Assembly: GCA_934565795.1 (NCBI GenBank)
Contig: CAKTIM010000005.1
Span: 1-64,000, forward strand
Length of the DNA stretch: 64,000 bases
Source: an uncultured Oscillospiraceae bacterium
Lineage (GTDB): Bacteria > Bacillota > Clostridia > Oscillospirales > Oscillospiraceae
Reading direction: 5' to 3'
Positions 17,347 through 25,808 of this stretch are shown one piece after another. Numbering within the stretch: the stretch's first letter is position 1; each line of letters begins with the position of its first letter. Both the position numbers and the translations under genes were made by a program. The notes beneath the pieces are model-generated. The model was given only the letters and a program-made list of their open reading frames with translations. It made no database searches and was not told where the DNA came from.

Positions 17347-17399
17347 TTGACAGGAAAGTGGAAACGGGTTATACTAATATATGTAGGCAACCGGTTGCC
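17347..17399 (+). promoter_or_regulatory. Strong promoter with LacI-type operator for the galactan locus
   Basis: A near-consensus promoter, TTGACA (17347-17352), 17 bases, TATACT (17370-17375), is followed by the perfect palindrome GGCAACCGGTTGCC (17386-17399), placed at about +5 to +18. The CG-centred GCAACCGGTTGC shape is typical of LacI/GalR-family operators. A repressor bound here would block transcription. No LacI gene lies within the window, so the regulator must be encoded elsewhere. Confidence 0.85.
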
Positions 17400-17435
17400 A
17401 AACCGTTGCTATAACAAAGCAAGGAGGATAAACAT

Positions 17436-18692
17436 ATGAAAAAAGTGATTGCATTGCTGCTGGCGCTGCTGCTGACCGTCAGTGTGGCGGGCCTGGGCGC
17501 TTCCGCTGCCGATCCCATTTCCCTGACCCTGTGGGGCGCGGAAGAGGATCAGGCGCTGCTGGCTGACCTGGTGGAGCAGTTCAAGGCTGCCCATCCCGAC
17601 CAGACCTTTGATATCCAGATCGGCGTCGAGTCCGAGTCCACCGCCAAGGACACCGTCCTGACCGACGTGGAGGCCGCTGCCGACGTATTCGCCTTTGCCA
17701 ACGACCAGCTGAACGACCTGGTGGCCGCCGGTGCGCTGCAGAACCTGAGCGGCGACGTGTCCGCCGTCCTGCCCGCCTATGCCGGCAAGACCCTGGACGA
17801 TGTGATGGCTGCCAACGGCGCAGGCTCCGTGGCTGCTGCCAGCAAGGACGGCAACCTGTATGCCTTCCCCATGAGCGGCGGCAACAACTACTTCCTGTAC
17901 TACGATTCCACCAAGATCACCGCTGAGCAGGCCCAGTCCTGGGATACCCTGCTGGAGGCCGCACAGGCCGCGGGCGGCAAGGTCGGCATGACCTTTGCTT
18001 CCGGCTGGTACAACGCTTCCTTCTTCCTGGGTGCCGGCTTCATCGCCGATATGAATGAGGATGGCACCACCGTGATCGACTGGAACGGCACCTCCTCCAA
18101 GGACTTTACCGGCGTTGACGTGGCCAAGGCCATGTCCGACATCGCCGCCAACTCCGCCTTCCTGGCCATTGCGGACGGCGACATCTCCAACCAGATTGCT
18201 TCCGGCGCTGTCTGCGCTGTGGTTTCCGGCACCTGGGACGCCAGCGCTGCTGAGACTGCCTTCGGCGACGGCTACGCTGCCTGCAAGCTGCCCACCTTCA
18301 CCTGCGCTGGTGAGCAGGTTCAGATGTCCTGCTACTCCGGCTTCAAGCTGATGGGCGTCAATGCCTACTCCAAGAACGTGGGCTGGGCCGTCCTGCTGGC
18401 CGAGTTCCTGACCAATGAGGATTCCCAGGCTGCCCGCTTTGAAGCCCGTCAGCTGGCTCCCACCAACCTGAACGCCGCTGCCGACGAGGCTGTCAGCAGC
18501 AATACCGCCATCGCTGCTTCCGCTGCGCAGGATGTCTTTGGCTCCGTGCAGAACGTGGGCGGCAAGTATTGGGATCCCACCGCTACCTTCGGCCAGATGG
18601 TCGCCAACGGCGAGCTGGTCGGCAAGGAGGACGCCGACATTCAGGCCGTCCTGGATACCCTGGTGGAGGGCGTCACTGCTCCCGCAGTGTAA
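17436..18692 (+). CDS. MalE-like extracellular sugar-binding protein
   Basis: A 418-residue SBP_bac_1-type binding protein. The signal peptide is MKKVIALLLALLLTVSVAGL with cleavage near ASAADP; no lipobox Cys is present. The mature protein begins LTLWGAEEDQALLADLVEQF, typical of maltose/oligosaccharide-binding proteins, and has DVFAFANDQLNDLVAAGAL and YFLYYDSTK in the expected places. AGGAGG lies 9 bases before the ATG. It is the first gene of an operon with two permeases and galactan-degrading enzymes, so galacto-oligosaccharides are the likely ligand (inference). No ATPase is encoded nearby; a shared MsmK-like ATPase elsewhere is expected. Confidence 0.93.
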   Translation: MKKVIALLLALLLTVSVAGLGASAADPISLTLWGAEEDQALLADLVEQFKAAHPDQTFDIQIGVESESTAKDTVLTDVEAAADVFAFANDQLNDLVAAGALQNLSGDVSAVLPAYAGKTLDDVMAANGAGSVAAASKDGNLYAFPMSGGNNYFLYYDSTKITAEQAQSWDTLLEAAQAAGGKVGMTFASGWYNASFFLGAGFIADMNEDGTTVIDWNGTSSKDFTGVDVAKAMSDIAANSAFLAIADGDISNQIASGAVCAVVSGTWDASAAETAFGDGYAACKLPTFTCAGEQVQMSCYSGFKLMGVNAYSKNVGWAVLLAEFLTNEDSQAARFEARQLAPTNLNAAADEAVSSNTAIAASAAQDVFGSVQNVGGKYWDPTATFGQMVANGELVGKEDADIQAVLDTLVEGVTAPAV

Positions 18693-18713
18693 TCGCACCG
18701 CTTATCTAAATCA

Positions 18714-18750
18714 TACAGCCCCATATGCCGAGGCATATGGGGCTGTTGTT
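18714..18750 (+). terminator. Hairpin after the binding-protein gene
   Basis: ACAGCCCCATATGCC, a GAG loop and GGCATATGGGGCTGT form a strong stem followed by TGTT. The short T tract suggests partial termination that lowers permease expression relative to the binding protein. Confidence 0.7.
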
Positions 18751-18835
18751 AAAGCCTCTGAATCCATTGCGATGATTTTGTCAGGGGCCTCTGAAAAGCG
18801 GGATGTGCAAATATTGGAAGAAAGGAACACCCTCT

Positions 18836-20299
18836 ATGGAAGAGAAGCAAACGGTTTTTTCCAGAATCGGCATGGCCATCGGCGGCTTTCTGGCCCCCAT
18901 TGGTGATTTCTTTGCCGAGTTTGGCCGCGCCTTTGCAGGCGGCGACTTCTTTGTAAAGCTGACGCTGCTCTGGTGGGGCGCAGGCTATTTCCGCCGGAAG
19001 CAGTATATGAAGGCGCTGCTGCTGACATTGCTGGAGGCGGCGGTGATCCTGTTTACCTGCGGCTTTGCGCTGCGCTATGTTCCCAAATTCGGCACCCTGG
19101 GCACCGTGCAGGCGCAGCAGGTGTTCAATATGGAAACCATGCAGTCGGAATGGAACGACTATGACAATTCCTTTATGATCCTGCTGTTCTCCCTGTTCAG
19201 CTTCGTGGTGTGGGCAGCGGCGGCGGTGACGTGCATCCGCAATGTGGTGGGCGCGTACCGCGTGGAGCAGCTTGCCCGCAGCGGCGGCCATGTAAACAGC
19301 TTCCGGGAGGATCTGCGGGAATACCTGGACGAGAAATTTCACATCACGCTCCTGTCCCTGCCTGTGCTGGGCGTCGTGGTGTTTACGGTGATCCCGATCC
19401 TGCTGCTGATATTGGTGGCGTTCACCAATTACGACCAGCAGCACATGCCCCCCACGAACCTGTTTACCTGGGTGGGCTTCGCCAACTTCTCCACCCTGTT
19501 CGGCGGCGGCATTACCTCTACCTTTGGCTATGCCTTCGGTAAGATTCTGGGCTGGACGGTCGTGTGGTCGTTCTTCTCCACCCTGACCACCTACTTCGGC
19601 GGCATCCTGGTGTCGCTGCTGATCAACAGTAAGCTGACCCGGGGAGGCAAGCTGTGGCGTACCCTGCTGGTGATCACCATTGCGGTGCCCCAGTTCGTCT
19701 CGCTGCTGCTGATGCGCAACTTCTTCTCCAACACCGGCATTATGAATACCATGTGCGCCAACATCGGCCTGACCGCCTTCCTGCGGAGGATCGGCCTGAT
19801 CTCCACCAGCTTTATCCCGTTCCTCTCCGCTCCCGGCTGGGCGCATGTGATGATCATTCTGATCAATATCTGGGTGGGCATTCCCTATCAGATGCTGGTC
19901 GCCACCGGCGTTCTGATGAACCTGCCCAGCGATCAGCTGGAGAGCGCCCGCATCGACGGCGCAAGCCCGTTCCAGATCTTCAAGTCCATCACCATGCCCT
20001 ATATGCTCCAGGTGACCGGCCCGGCGCTGATAACGGACTTCGTAAAGAACTTCAATAACTTCAACGTGATCTACCTGCTGACCCAGGGCGTATATGTGAC
20101 CACCAATCAGCTGATGGCCAATTCCCAGGCCAGAGAGGTGGACTTGCTGGTCACCTGGCTGTTCACCCTGACCCAGGATTACTATAACTATAAGATGGCC
20201 TCCGTCATTGGCATTATGGTGTTTGTGGTCTGCGCGGTGTTTACGCTGGTCGGCTTCAACTTTATGATCCGCGGGGATAAGGAGGGAACCTATCAATGA
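18836..20299 (+). CDS. MalF-like sugar ABC transporter permease
   Basis: A 487-residue BPD_transp_1 permease. The start at 18836 follows AAAGGA at good spacing; an in-frame ATG at 18803 lacks an RBS. The N-terminal hydrophobic segments and the loop with YDNSFMILLFSLFSF precede the core permease domain, with TVIPILLLILVAFTNYD and the EAA loop ESARIDGASPFQIFKSITMP. The C-terminus has LTLVGFNFMIRGDKEG. It forms the heterodimeric channel with the next gene product, with which it overlaps by four bases. Confidence 0.93.
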   Translation: MEEKQTVFSRIGMAIGGFLAPIGDFFAEFGRAFAGGDFFVKLTLLWWGAGYFRRKQYMKALLLTLLEAAVILFTCGFALRYVPKFGTLGTVQAQQVFNMETMQSEWNDYDNSFMILLFSLFSFVVWAAAAVTCIRNVVGAYRVEQLARSGGHVNSFREDLREYLDEKFHITLLSLPVLGVVVFTVIPILLLILVAFTNYDQQHMPPTNLFTWVGFANFSTLFGGGITSTFGYAFGKILGWTVVWSFFSTLTTYFGGILVSLLINSKLTRGGKLWRTLLVITIAVPQFVSLLLMRNFFSNTGIMNTMCANIGLTAFLRRIGLISTSFIPFLSAPGWAHVMIILINIWVGIPYQMLVATGVLMNLPSDQLESARIDGASPFQIFKSITMPYMLQVTGPALITDFVKNFNNFNVIYLLTQGVYVTTNQLMANSQAREVDLLVTWLFTLTQDYYNYKMASVIGIMVFVVCAVFTLVGFNFMIRGDKEGTYQ

Positions 20300-21186
20300 A
20301 ATACGAGAATCGTGATTCTGTAGAGTCCGCCCTCCTGGCCGGGCAGATCAAGAAAAGCTCCAAGATTTTCCTGCACAATGCCTTTATTGCGCTGCTGTGC
20401 GTGATTTGGCTGATCCCCATCGTGTGGCTGGTGTGCACCTCCTTCAGCGCCTATCCCGGCATGAATACCTCCACCTTCTTCCCGAAGGAGTGGAGCGCCG
20501 TGCACTACGCAAAGCTGCTGACCCCGGACTCCGTCAACCAGTTCCCCACCTGGTTCTGGAACACCTTCCGAATCGCCTGCTTTACCTGCATCATCTCCAC
20601 CGCCTTTGTGCTGATGGTAGCCTACGCCATGTCGGTGATGCGCTTCCGCGCCCGCAAGGGACTGATGAACTTCGCGGTGCTGCTGAACCTGTTCCCCGGC
20701 ATGCTGTCCATGATCGCGGTGTACTTCACCCTGAAGACCTTCGGCCTGACCAACAGCCACGTCGGCCTGATCCTGGTGTACTCCGCCTCCTCCGGCCTGG
20801 GCTATCTGATCGCCAAGGGCTTCTTCGATACCGTGTCCCGGTCGCTGTGCGAGGCGGCCCGGCTGGACGGCTGCAACGAGGCGCTGATCTTCCTGAAGAT
20901 CGTCATGCCCACCTCCAAGCCCATCATTGTGTACACGGTGATCAGCAGCTTCCTGACTCCGTGGATGGATTTCGTGTTCGCCAAGATGATCCTCAACGCC
21001 GGTATCTCCGCCAACTACACCGTGGCGGTGGGCCTGTACAAGATGCTGGAAAAGAGCCTGATCAATTCCTACTTCACCCAGTTCTGCTGCGGCGGCGTGC
21101 TGGTGTCCATCCCCATCTCCATTCTGTTCTTCATCATGCAGAAATTCTACGTCGAGGGCGTTACCAACGGCGCGGTGAAGGGCTGA
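20296..21186 (+). CDS. MalG-like sugar ABC transporter permease
   Basis: A 296-residue BPD_transp_1 permease with six hydrophobic segments. The core has WLIPIVWLVCTSFSAYPGM near the N-terminus and the EAA loop EAARLDGCNEALIFLKIVMP, which contacts the ATPase. The end, KFYVEGVTNGAVKG, is the usual MalG C-terminal signature. It overlaps the MalF-like gene by ATGA and is followed after 26 bases by the 608-residue protein. It imports the same oligosaccharide as the MalE-like protein binds. Confidence 0.94.
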   Translation: MKYENRDSVESALLAGQIKKSSKIFLHNAFIALLCVIWLIPIVWLVCTSFSAYPGMNTSTFFPKEWSAVHYAKLLTPDSVNQFPTWFWNTFRIACFTCIISTAFVLMVAYAMSVMRFRARKGLMNFAVLLNLFPGMLSMIAVYFTLKTFGLTNSHVGLILVYSASSGLGYLIAKGFFDTVSRSLCEAARLDGCNEALIFLKIVMPTSKPIIVYTVISSFLTPWMDFVFAKMILNAGISANYTVAVGLYKMLEKSLINSYFTQFCCGGVLVSIPISILFFIMQKFYVEGVTNGAVKG

Positions 21187-21212
21187 TATCCTCCTACGAA
21201 AGGAAAAAACCA

Positions 21213-23039
21213 ATGGATCAATTTATTGTCAATATCATTCACCGGCCGGAAATGGTGCCGGAGTATGCCGAAAAGGTCACCGGCCAAGGCAAGGCCGAGG
21301 ACATCGGCCGCAAGGCGCTGCTCACCGAAAGCCTGGATATCTTCAAGATTCAGCAGCAGTGCGCCCACGAGAACGGGCTAAAAACCACCATTCAGATGAC
21401 CTACGCCAGCCTCTTCAACGACGAGGCGGTGGCCCTGGCCAAGGAGCACCACGCGGTTTATGGCGACGAGATCGCCCTGAGCCTGCTGGGCCTGCCCTGC
21501 CAGCAGTTCCGGGACAAGTACAAGACCAAGGACTTCTGCATCTGGATGTTCTCCGTGGAGGACAAGAAGGCCATCGTCCGGGATGTGTTCGGAAAATTCC
21601 ATGAGCGTTTCGGTTTCTATCCCGCCTCCACCGGCTCGTATTACATGGACGCCGACCTGATCAATTTCATCAAGGCGGAATACCCCACGGTGAAGTGCGC
21701 TGTGGCCACCTGCTGGGAAGAGGGCCCCAAGGCCTACCACACCTGCAACAATTCCTGGTACACCTTTATGGACGGCGGCCCCTGGGCGCCCTGGATCCCC
21801 TCCAAGCAGAATACCCATGCCCCCGCAGCGAACGCGGAGGAGGACAGCGGCATCGTGGCCATTCCCCACCTGAGTCGGGATCTGCTGGCCTGCTACGACG
21901 GCAACGGCTCCAACTTCGGCACCCATCCCCAGAATGTGCTCCGGGGCATGATCTACGACACCAAAACCTGGGAATATCCATACCTCTATAACCTCATCGA
22001 CCAGTACCGCAGCCTGGCCAAATTCAACAACGGCTACGCCTACAACATGATGTTCGTCGGCCCCGGCTGGATGAACAAGATGGGACGGTGGGAGGCTCCC
22101 TATGAGCTGCTGAAGAAATCCTACTGGGACGGCTGCGCCTACTACGGCAAGCTGAAAAAGGAGGGCAAGCTCCTGGACATGACCATGTCCGAGTTTGCCG
22201 ACTACTACCGGGAGAAGAAAACCTACACCGAGCCGGAGTGCGCCCTGTGGCGGGACATCCTCTACGGCAGCGACAAGCAGCTGTTCTGGTACTGCGACCC
22301 CTATATGCGGGCGGGCGTCAACATGGATCAGGGCGGCGCGATCTTTGACCTGCGGCCCTATGCCGCTAAGCTGCCCTGGCCGGTGGGCATCGGTACCCCC
22401 CACGTGCAGGATGCCAGCTACCCCTTCCTGATCCAGGAAAAATACCGGGCGGGCTACTTCACCCACTATGCCGGCGAGGGCACCATCCGCAGCGCCAAGA
22501 TCTGCCATGGCGGCGAGGAGGTCGACCTGTGCCTGTGCCGCACCAAGGCCCACTTCTCCCAGGCCGGAAGCGACCGCATTCTGACCCTTGACCCGGTGGA
22601 GATCGTGTTCTCCGACCTGACCGTGAAGCTCCAGACCGTTATTACCTTTACCGAGGGCAGCAGCGCCATCCGCATCGAGCGGAGGGTGCTGGAGCTGTCC
22701 GACCCGGCGGCGGATGTGACCATCAATGAATACATGGTGGGCTGCTACGGCACCACCGAGTATTCCGAGGACATGACCAGCCTGACCCTGGGCGTGGACG
22801 ATACCTCCATTCCCTATGAATACAAGTGCCGGGAGCTTTCCGCCCCCGCCGCCCGGGAGAGCTGGTGCGTCCTGCCGCCCATCGATACCCGGGTCAGCCT
22901 CACCGGCCAGGGCCGGGATGCATCGGCCTATGCCAAGGAGGGCTACGCCTTCAGCCCCATGTTCACCCTGGGCTGCACGGGCAAACTCAAGGAAAAGGAG
23001 GCGTTTACCACATGGCTCAAGCTACAAAAGGCAAACTGA
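21213..23039 (+). CDS. Uncharacterised 608-aa protein of the galactan locus
   Basis: A 608-residue cytoplasmic protein without signal peptide or membrane segment. The N-terminal half (about 1-400) looks like an alpha/beta-barrel enzyme related to polysaccharide-deacetylase or glycosidase folds: it has GFYPASTGSYYMDADLINFI, ATCWEEGPKAYHTCNNSWYT, PWAPWIPSKQ and several Trp/His clusters. The C-terminal half (about 430-600) is beta-rich. It may correspond to the DUF3863/DUF3864 type, from memory and unverified. AGGAAAAAA precedes the ATG. Its place between importer and GH53 genes suggests action on imported galacto-oligosaccharides, which is inference. Its gene overlaps the zinc-ribbon gene by 28 bases. 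Confidence 0.8.
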   Translation: MDQFIVNIIHRPEMVPEYAEKVTGQGKAEDIGRKALLTESLDIFKIQQQCAHENGLKTTIQMTYASLFNDEAVALAKEHHAVYGDEIALSLLGLPCQQFRDKYKTKDFCIWMFSVEDKKAIVRDVFGKFHERFGFYPASTGSYYMDADLINFIKAEYPTVKCAVATCWEEGPKAYHTCNNSWYTFMDGGPWAPWIPSKQNTHAPAANAEEDSGIVAIPHLSRDLLACYDGNGSNFGTHPQNVLRGMIYDTKTWEYPYLYNLIDQYRSLAKFNNGYAYNMMFVGPGWMNKMGRWEAPYELLKKSYWDGCAYYGKLKKEGKLLDMTMSEFADYYREKKTYTEPECALWRDILYGSDKQLFWYCDPYMRAGVNMDQGGAIFDLRPYAAKLPWPVGIGTPHVQDASYPFLIQEKYRAGYFTHYAGEGTIRSAKICHGGEEVDLCLCRTKAHFSQAGSDRILTLDPVEIVFSDLTVKLQTVITFTEGSSAIRIERRVLELSDPAADVTINEYMVGCYGTTEYSEDMTSLTLGVDDTSIPYEYKCRELSAPAARESWCVLPPIDTRVSLTGQGRDASAYAKEGYAFSPMFTLGCTGKLKEKEAFTTWLKLQKAN

Positions 23040-23236
23040 ATTACCGCTGCCCCTCCTGCTTCCTGCGGGATCTGGACATCGATATGTTCTACGACGCGGC
23101 AAAGGGAGAATACTACTGCCTGCGCTGCCAATTCACCGGCACAGAGGAGCAGGTGCTCCAAATGAACGAGCTGGCCCGCCTCCGCTACAAAGCAATGCAC
23201 AAGCGCTTCACCAGCTTCGAGGACTTCTCCGAGTAA
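23012..23236 (+). CDS. 74-aa zinc-ribbon protein coupled to the 608-aa protein
   Basis: A 74-residue protein with CPSC near residue 13 and CLRC near residue 39, a classic four-Cys zinc ribbon, followed by a charged helix (EQVLQMNELARLRYKAMHKRF). There is no signal peptide. The ATG at 23012 lies inside the end of the 608-aa gene and is preceded by AAGGAGG, so the two products are translationally coupled. I do not recognise the family. A role as a partner or small regulator of the preceding protein is inference. Confidence 0.8.
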   Translation: MAQATKGKLNYRCPSCFLRDLDIDMFYDAAKGEYYCLRCQFTGTEEQVLQMNELARLRYKAMHKRFTSFEDFSE

Positions 23237-23243
23237 AAGAAGC

Positions 23244-23790
23244 TCCCCCGTAGGGGTCGGCAACCTGCCGACCCTAAACCTTACGGTTTCGGGAGCAGAA
23301 TGGATGAACGTATAATCTGACGTGTGCATCCCTAAGCTTCCCTGTGGGGTGTTGCAGAGCGCAGCGAGTCTTTAATAACAATCATTGCCGGTGGCAATGA
23401 TACCATAATTAAATAGCTGTCGCCGCAGCGACTGAAGAGGGCACTCGGGTAAAAAGTTTCGAGAGAGACTTAACTAAAGAGGTACAGTGTACAACGTTTT
23501 GAGTGCGTAGGGGCGGATACCAGCCGCCCGAAAGGTAACGAACGTGAGCTGTATAGACAAACCGCTCAATCCCGGTACACGGCGGGGCGACAAATTGCCG
23601 CCTCCTACGAACTCAGAAACTTTTGGTAATGTCCACTCAACTGACAGCTCAATTCCACAACGTTGCGGGCGGCTGGTATCCGCCCCTACGGATGGGTGCG
23701 TACCATTCAACTTGCCCTTAATAAAGAGCGTATGCGGTAAGCCCTCTTCAGTCAGCCCTACGGGCTGCCAGCTAATAAATCGAGGTATGA
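23244..23790 (+). repeat. Palindromic repeat cluster R2, inverted relative to R1
   Basis: Begins with CCCCCGTAGGGGTCGGCAACC, repeats the R1 unit order in the opposite orientation (including AAAGAGGTACAGTGTACAACG and TTTTGAGTGCGTAGGGGCGG) and ends near CAGCCCTACGGGCTGCCAGC. It carries an extra segment of about 70 bases centred on ATCATTGCCGGTGGCAATGAT that R1 lacks and R3 shares. It interrupts the galactan operon between the zinc-ribbon gene and the first GH53 gene. The remaining bases to 23915 hold no gene other than the GH53 leader. Confidence 0.85.
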
Positions 23791-23915
23791 TTGCCACCGG
23801 CGATCATCAATATTTTGATTCGCTGCGCGGCGCACCATCCCAAGGGAAGCTTTTGGTTGTGACCGTCGGCTGGTGCCGGGTGTATTCAATCGGGGGAGGA
23901 GCACGAGGAAAAAAT

Positions 23916-25022
23916 ATGACGGAATTTATCAAAGGCATGGACTTATCCACCCTGCTGGAGGTGGAGGCCCATGGCGGGAAATTTTATGACGGCGGCCCGG
24001 CGGAGGACGCGGTGGAGATTCTGAAGCGCTACGGGATGAACATGGTGCGCCTGCGGCTGTGGAATGATCCCTACAGCGAGGCCGGGGAGCCATACGGCGC
24101 GGGCACCAACGATTTGGAAAAAACCGTGACCATGGCCAAGCGGCTGCGGCGGGCCGGGGTGGACTGGCTGCTGGATTTGCACTACAGCGACTTTTGGGCG
24201 GATCCCGGAAAGCAGAACATCCCCAAGGCCTGGCGGGGCCTGACCGTGCCGCAGCTGGAGCAGGCGGTGTACGATTACACCCGCCGGGTGCTGCTGCGGC
24301 TGACCCAGGAGGGCGCGGCCCCGGCCATGGTGGCCGTGGGCAATGAGCTGACCAACGGCATGCTCTGGCCCTATGGCCGGGTGCCGGAATATCAGAATCT
24401 GGCGGATTTTTTGAGCGCGGGCATTCGTGCCGTGCGGCGGGTGCTGCCCGGTGTGCCGGTGATGCTCCACCTGGACAACGGCGGAAACAACGCTCTGTAC
24501 CGCCGGTGGTTTGATAGCTATTTCAGCTGCGGCGGCCTGGACTTTGAATACATCGGTCTGAGCTACTATCCGTTCTGGCACGGCTCCCTGGAGGAGCTGC
24601 GCGCCAATATGCACGACCTGGCCCGGCGCTACGGCAAGGATATGATCGTGGCGGAGGTTTCTATGGGCTTTACGATGGAGGATTACGCCGCCTATGAGCA
24701 GCTCCCCCCGGAAAAGCGGAAGGGAATGGCCACCAAGCCGGCGCTGGCGGAAAAGGTTCCCTACCCCATGACCCCCCAGGGACAGCGCCGGTTTATGCAG
24801 GACTTTCTGGATGTCCTGCGGGGCGTGCCGGACGGGCGGGGCAGGGGCTTTGTGTATTGGGAGCCTGCCTGGCTCCCGGTGCCCGGCGTGGGCTGGGCCA
24901 CCGAGGCTGCCCTGGCCTACACCGGCGAGGAAGGCCCCGGCGGCAACGAATGGGCGAACCAGGCGCTGTTTGACTACGACGGCCATCGCCTGTGCGCCCT
25001 GGAGACAATTCGGGATTTTTAA
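23916..25022 (+). CDS. Intracellular GH53 endo-beta-1,4-galactanase
   Basis: A 368-residue GH53 enzyme. It begins FIKGMDLSTLLEVEAHGGKF and keeps the family landmarks MVRLRLWNDPY, LLDLHYSDFWADPGKQ, the acid/base Glu in VAVGNELTNGMLWP and the nucleophile Glu in MIVAEVSMGF. It hydrolyses beta-1,4-galactan or its oligosaccharides. There is no signal peptide, so it should act in the cytoplasm on imported oligosaccharides. GAGGAA lies 8 bases before the ATG; the frame is open farther upstream only through the repeat cluster. A paralogue with a signal peptide is encoded two genes downstream. Confidence 0.93.
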   Translation: MTEFIKGMDLSTLLEVEAHGGKFYDGGPAEDAVEILKRYGMNMVRLRLWNDPYSEAGEPYGAGTNDLEKTVTMAKRLRRAGVDWLLDLHYSDFWADPGKQNIPKAWRGLTVPQLEQAVYDYTRRVLLRLTQEGAAPAMVAVGNELTNGMLWPYGRVPEYQNLADFLSAGIRAVRRVLPGVPVMLHLDNGGNNALYRRWFDSYFSCGGLDFEYIGLSYYPFWHGSLEELRANMHDLARRYGKDMIVAEVSMGFTMEDYAAYEQLPPEKRKGMATKPALAEKVPYPMTPQGQRRFMQDFLDVLRGVPDGRGRGFVYWEPAWLPVPGVGWATEAALAYTGEEGPGGNEWANQALFDYDGHRLCALETIRDF

Positions 25023-25034
25023 GAGGAATACAGC

Positions 25035-25793
25035 ATGGAAAATCTTCACAACCAGCGGCGTCTGCCGCACATCCGTGTAAACGGGGATGTTCTGCGCATC
25101 TACGCGGGAATCACGCTGCTGTGCAGCTCGGTGGGCCTGTCGGTGGTGCAGTATGGCCTGATGCGGCTGGACACCCTGTCCACCGGCGAGCTGCAAAGCC
25201 TGATCGAATCAGATCCGCACACCATGCTCCTGTCCAGCTGGGCATCGGTGCTGCGGCTGTTGGGGGGCCTTGCCATCCCGGTGCTGGCCTTTCTGCTGAC
25301 GAACCGCTTCCTGAAATCGGAGCGCTTCGGCCGGGAGCTGTTCTGGCTGCTGGCGCTGGCGGTGATCAGCGAGGTGCCCTTTGACATGGCCATGAGCGGC
25401 ACGCCCTTTGACCTGTCCCGGCAGAGCCTGATGTGCTCCCTGGTAATCAGCCTTATCATGCTGTACGGCCTGCGGGTGTTCGCCGCCAGCAGGGCTGTTC
25501 AGCTGCTGATCGTGCTGGCGGCGGCGCTGTGGGGCAGCCTCTTCCGCGCCGACTTTGCCCTGGGTGTGATCACACTGACGGCGGTGTTTTACATCCTGCG
25601 CGACAGCCCAGGAAAGCGGCTGGTGTGGAGCAGCATCATTGGCCTGGTGCTCTACGTCACCGCGCCCCTTTCCCACCTTGTCATCCGGCGCTACAACGGA
25701 GAGGATGGCTCAGCCTGGAGCCGGGATATCTTCGGCTGCCTGTACCCCGCCCATCTGCTGATCCTGGCGGCCATTGTGGCCTGGCTCCGATAA
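25035..25793 (+). CDS. TraX-like multi-pass membrane protein
   Basis: A 252-residue integral membrane protein with about eight hydrophobic segments. The pattern GGLAIPVLAFLLTNRFLKSE followed by LFWLLALAVISEVPFDM matches the TraX family (PF05857), whose members are linked to acetylation of pilin or surface glycans. It sits 12 bases after the intracellular GH53 gene and 15 bases before the secreted one, so it is cotranscribed with galactan genes. A role in modifying a surface or imported glycan is possible but not shown. Confidence 0.8.
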   Translation: MENLHNQRRLPHIRVNGDVLRIYAGITLLCSSVGLSVVQYGLMRLDTLSTGELQSLIESDPHTMLLSSWASVLRLLGGLAIPVLAFLLTNRFLKSERFGRELFWLLALAVISEVPFDMAMSGTPFDLSRQSLMCSLVISLIMLYGLRVFAASRAVQLLIVLAAALWGSLFRADFALGVITLTAVFYILRDSPGKRLVWSSIIGLVLYVTAPLSHLVIRRYNGEDGSAWSRDIFGCLYPAHLLILAAIVAWLR

Positions 25794-25808
25794 AATGGAG
25801 GAATATGA

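Noticed and set aside
18748..18795. A degenerate copy of the IS5/MITE terminus (CCTCTGAAT and CCTCTGAAA)
   Set aside because: Only about nine bases match at each site, in direct and not inverted orientation.
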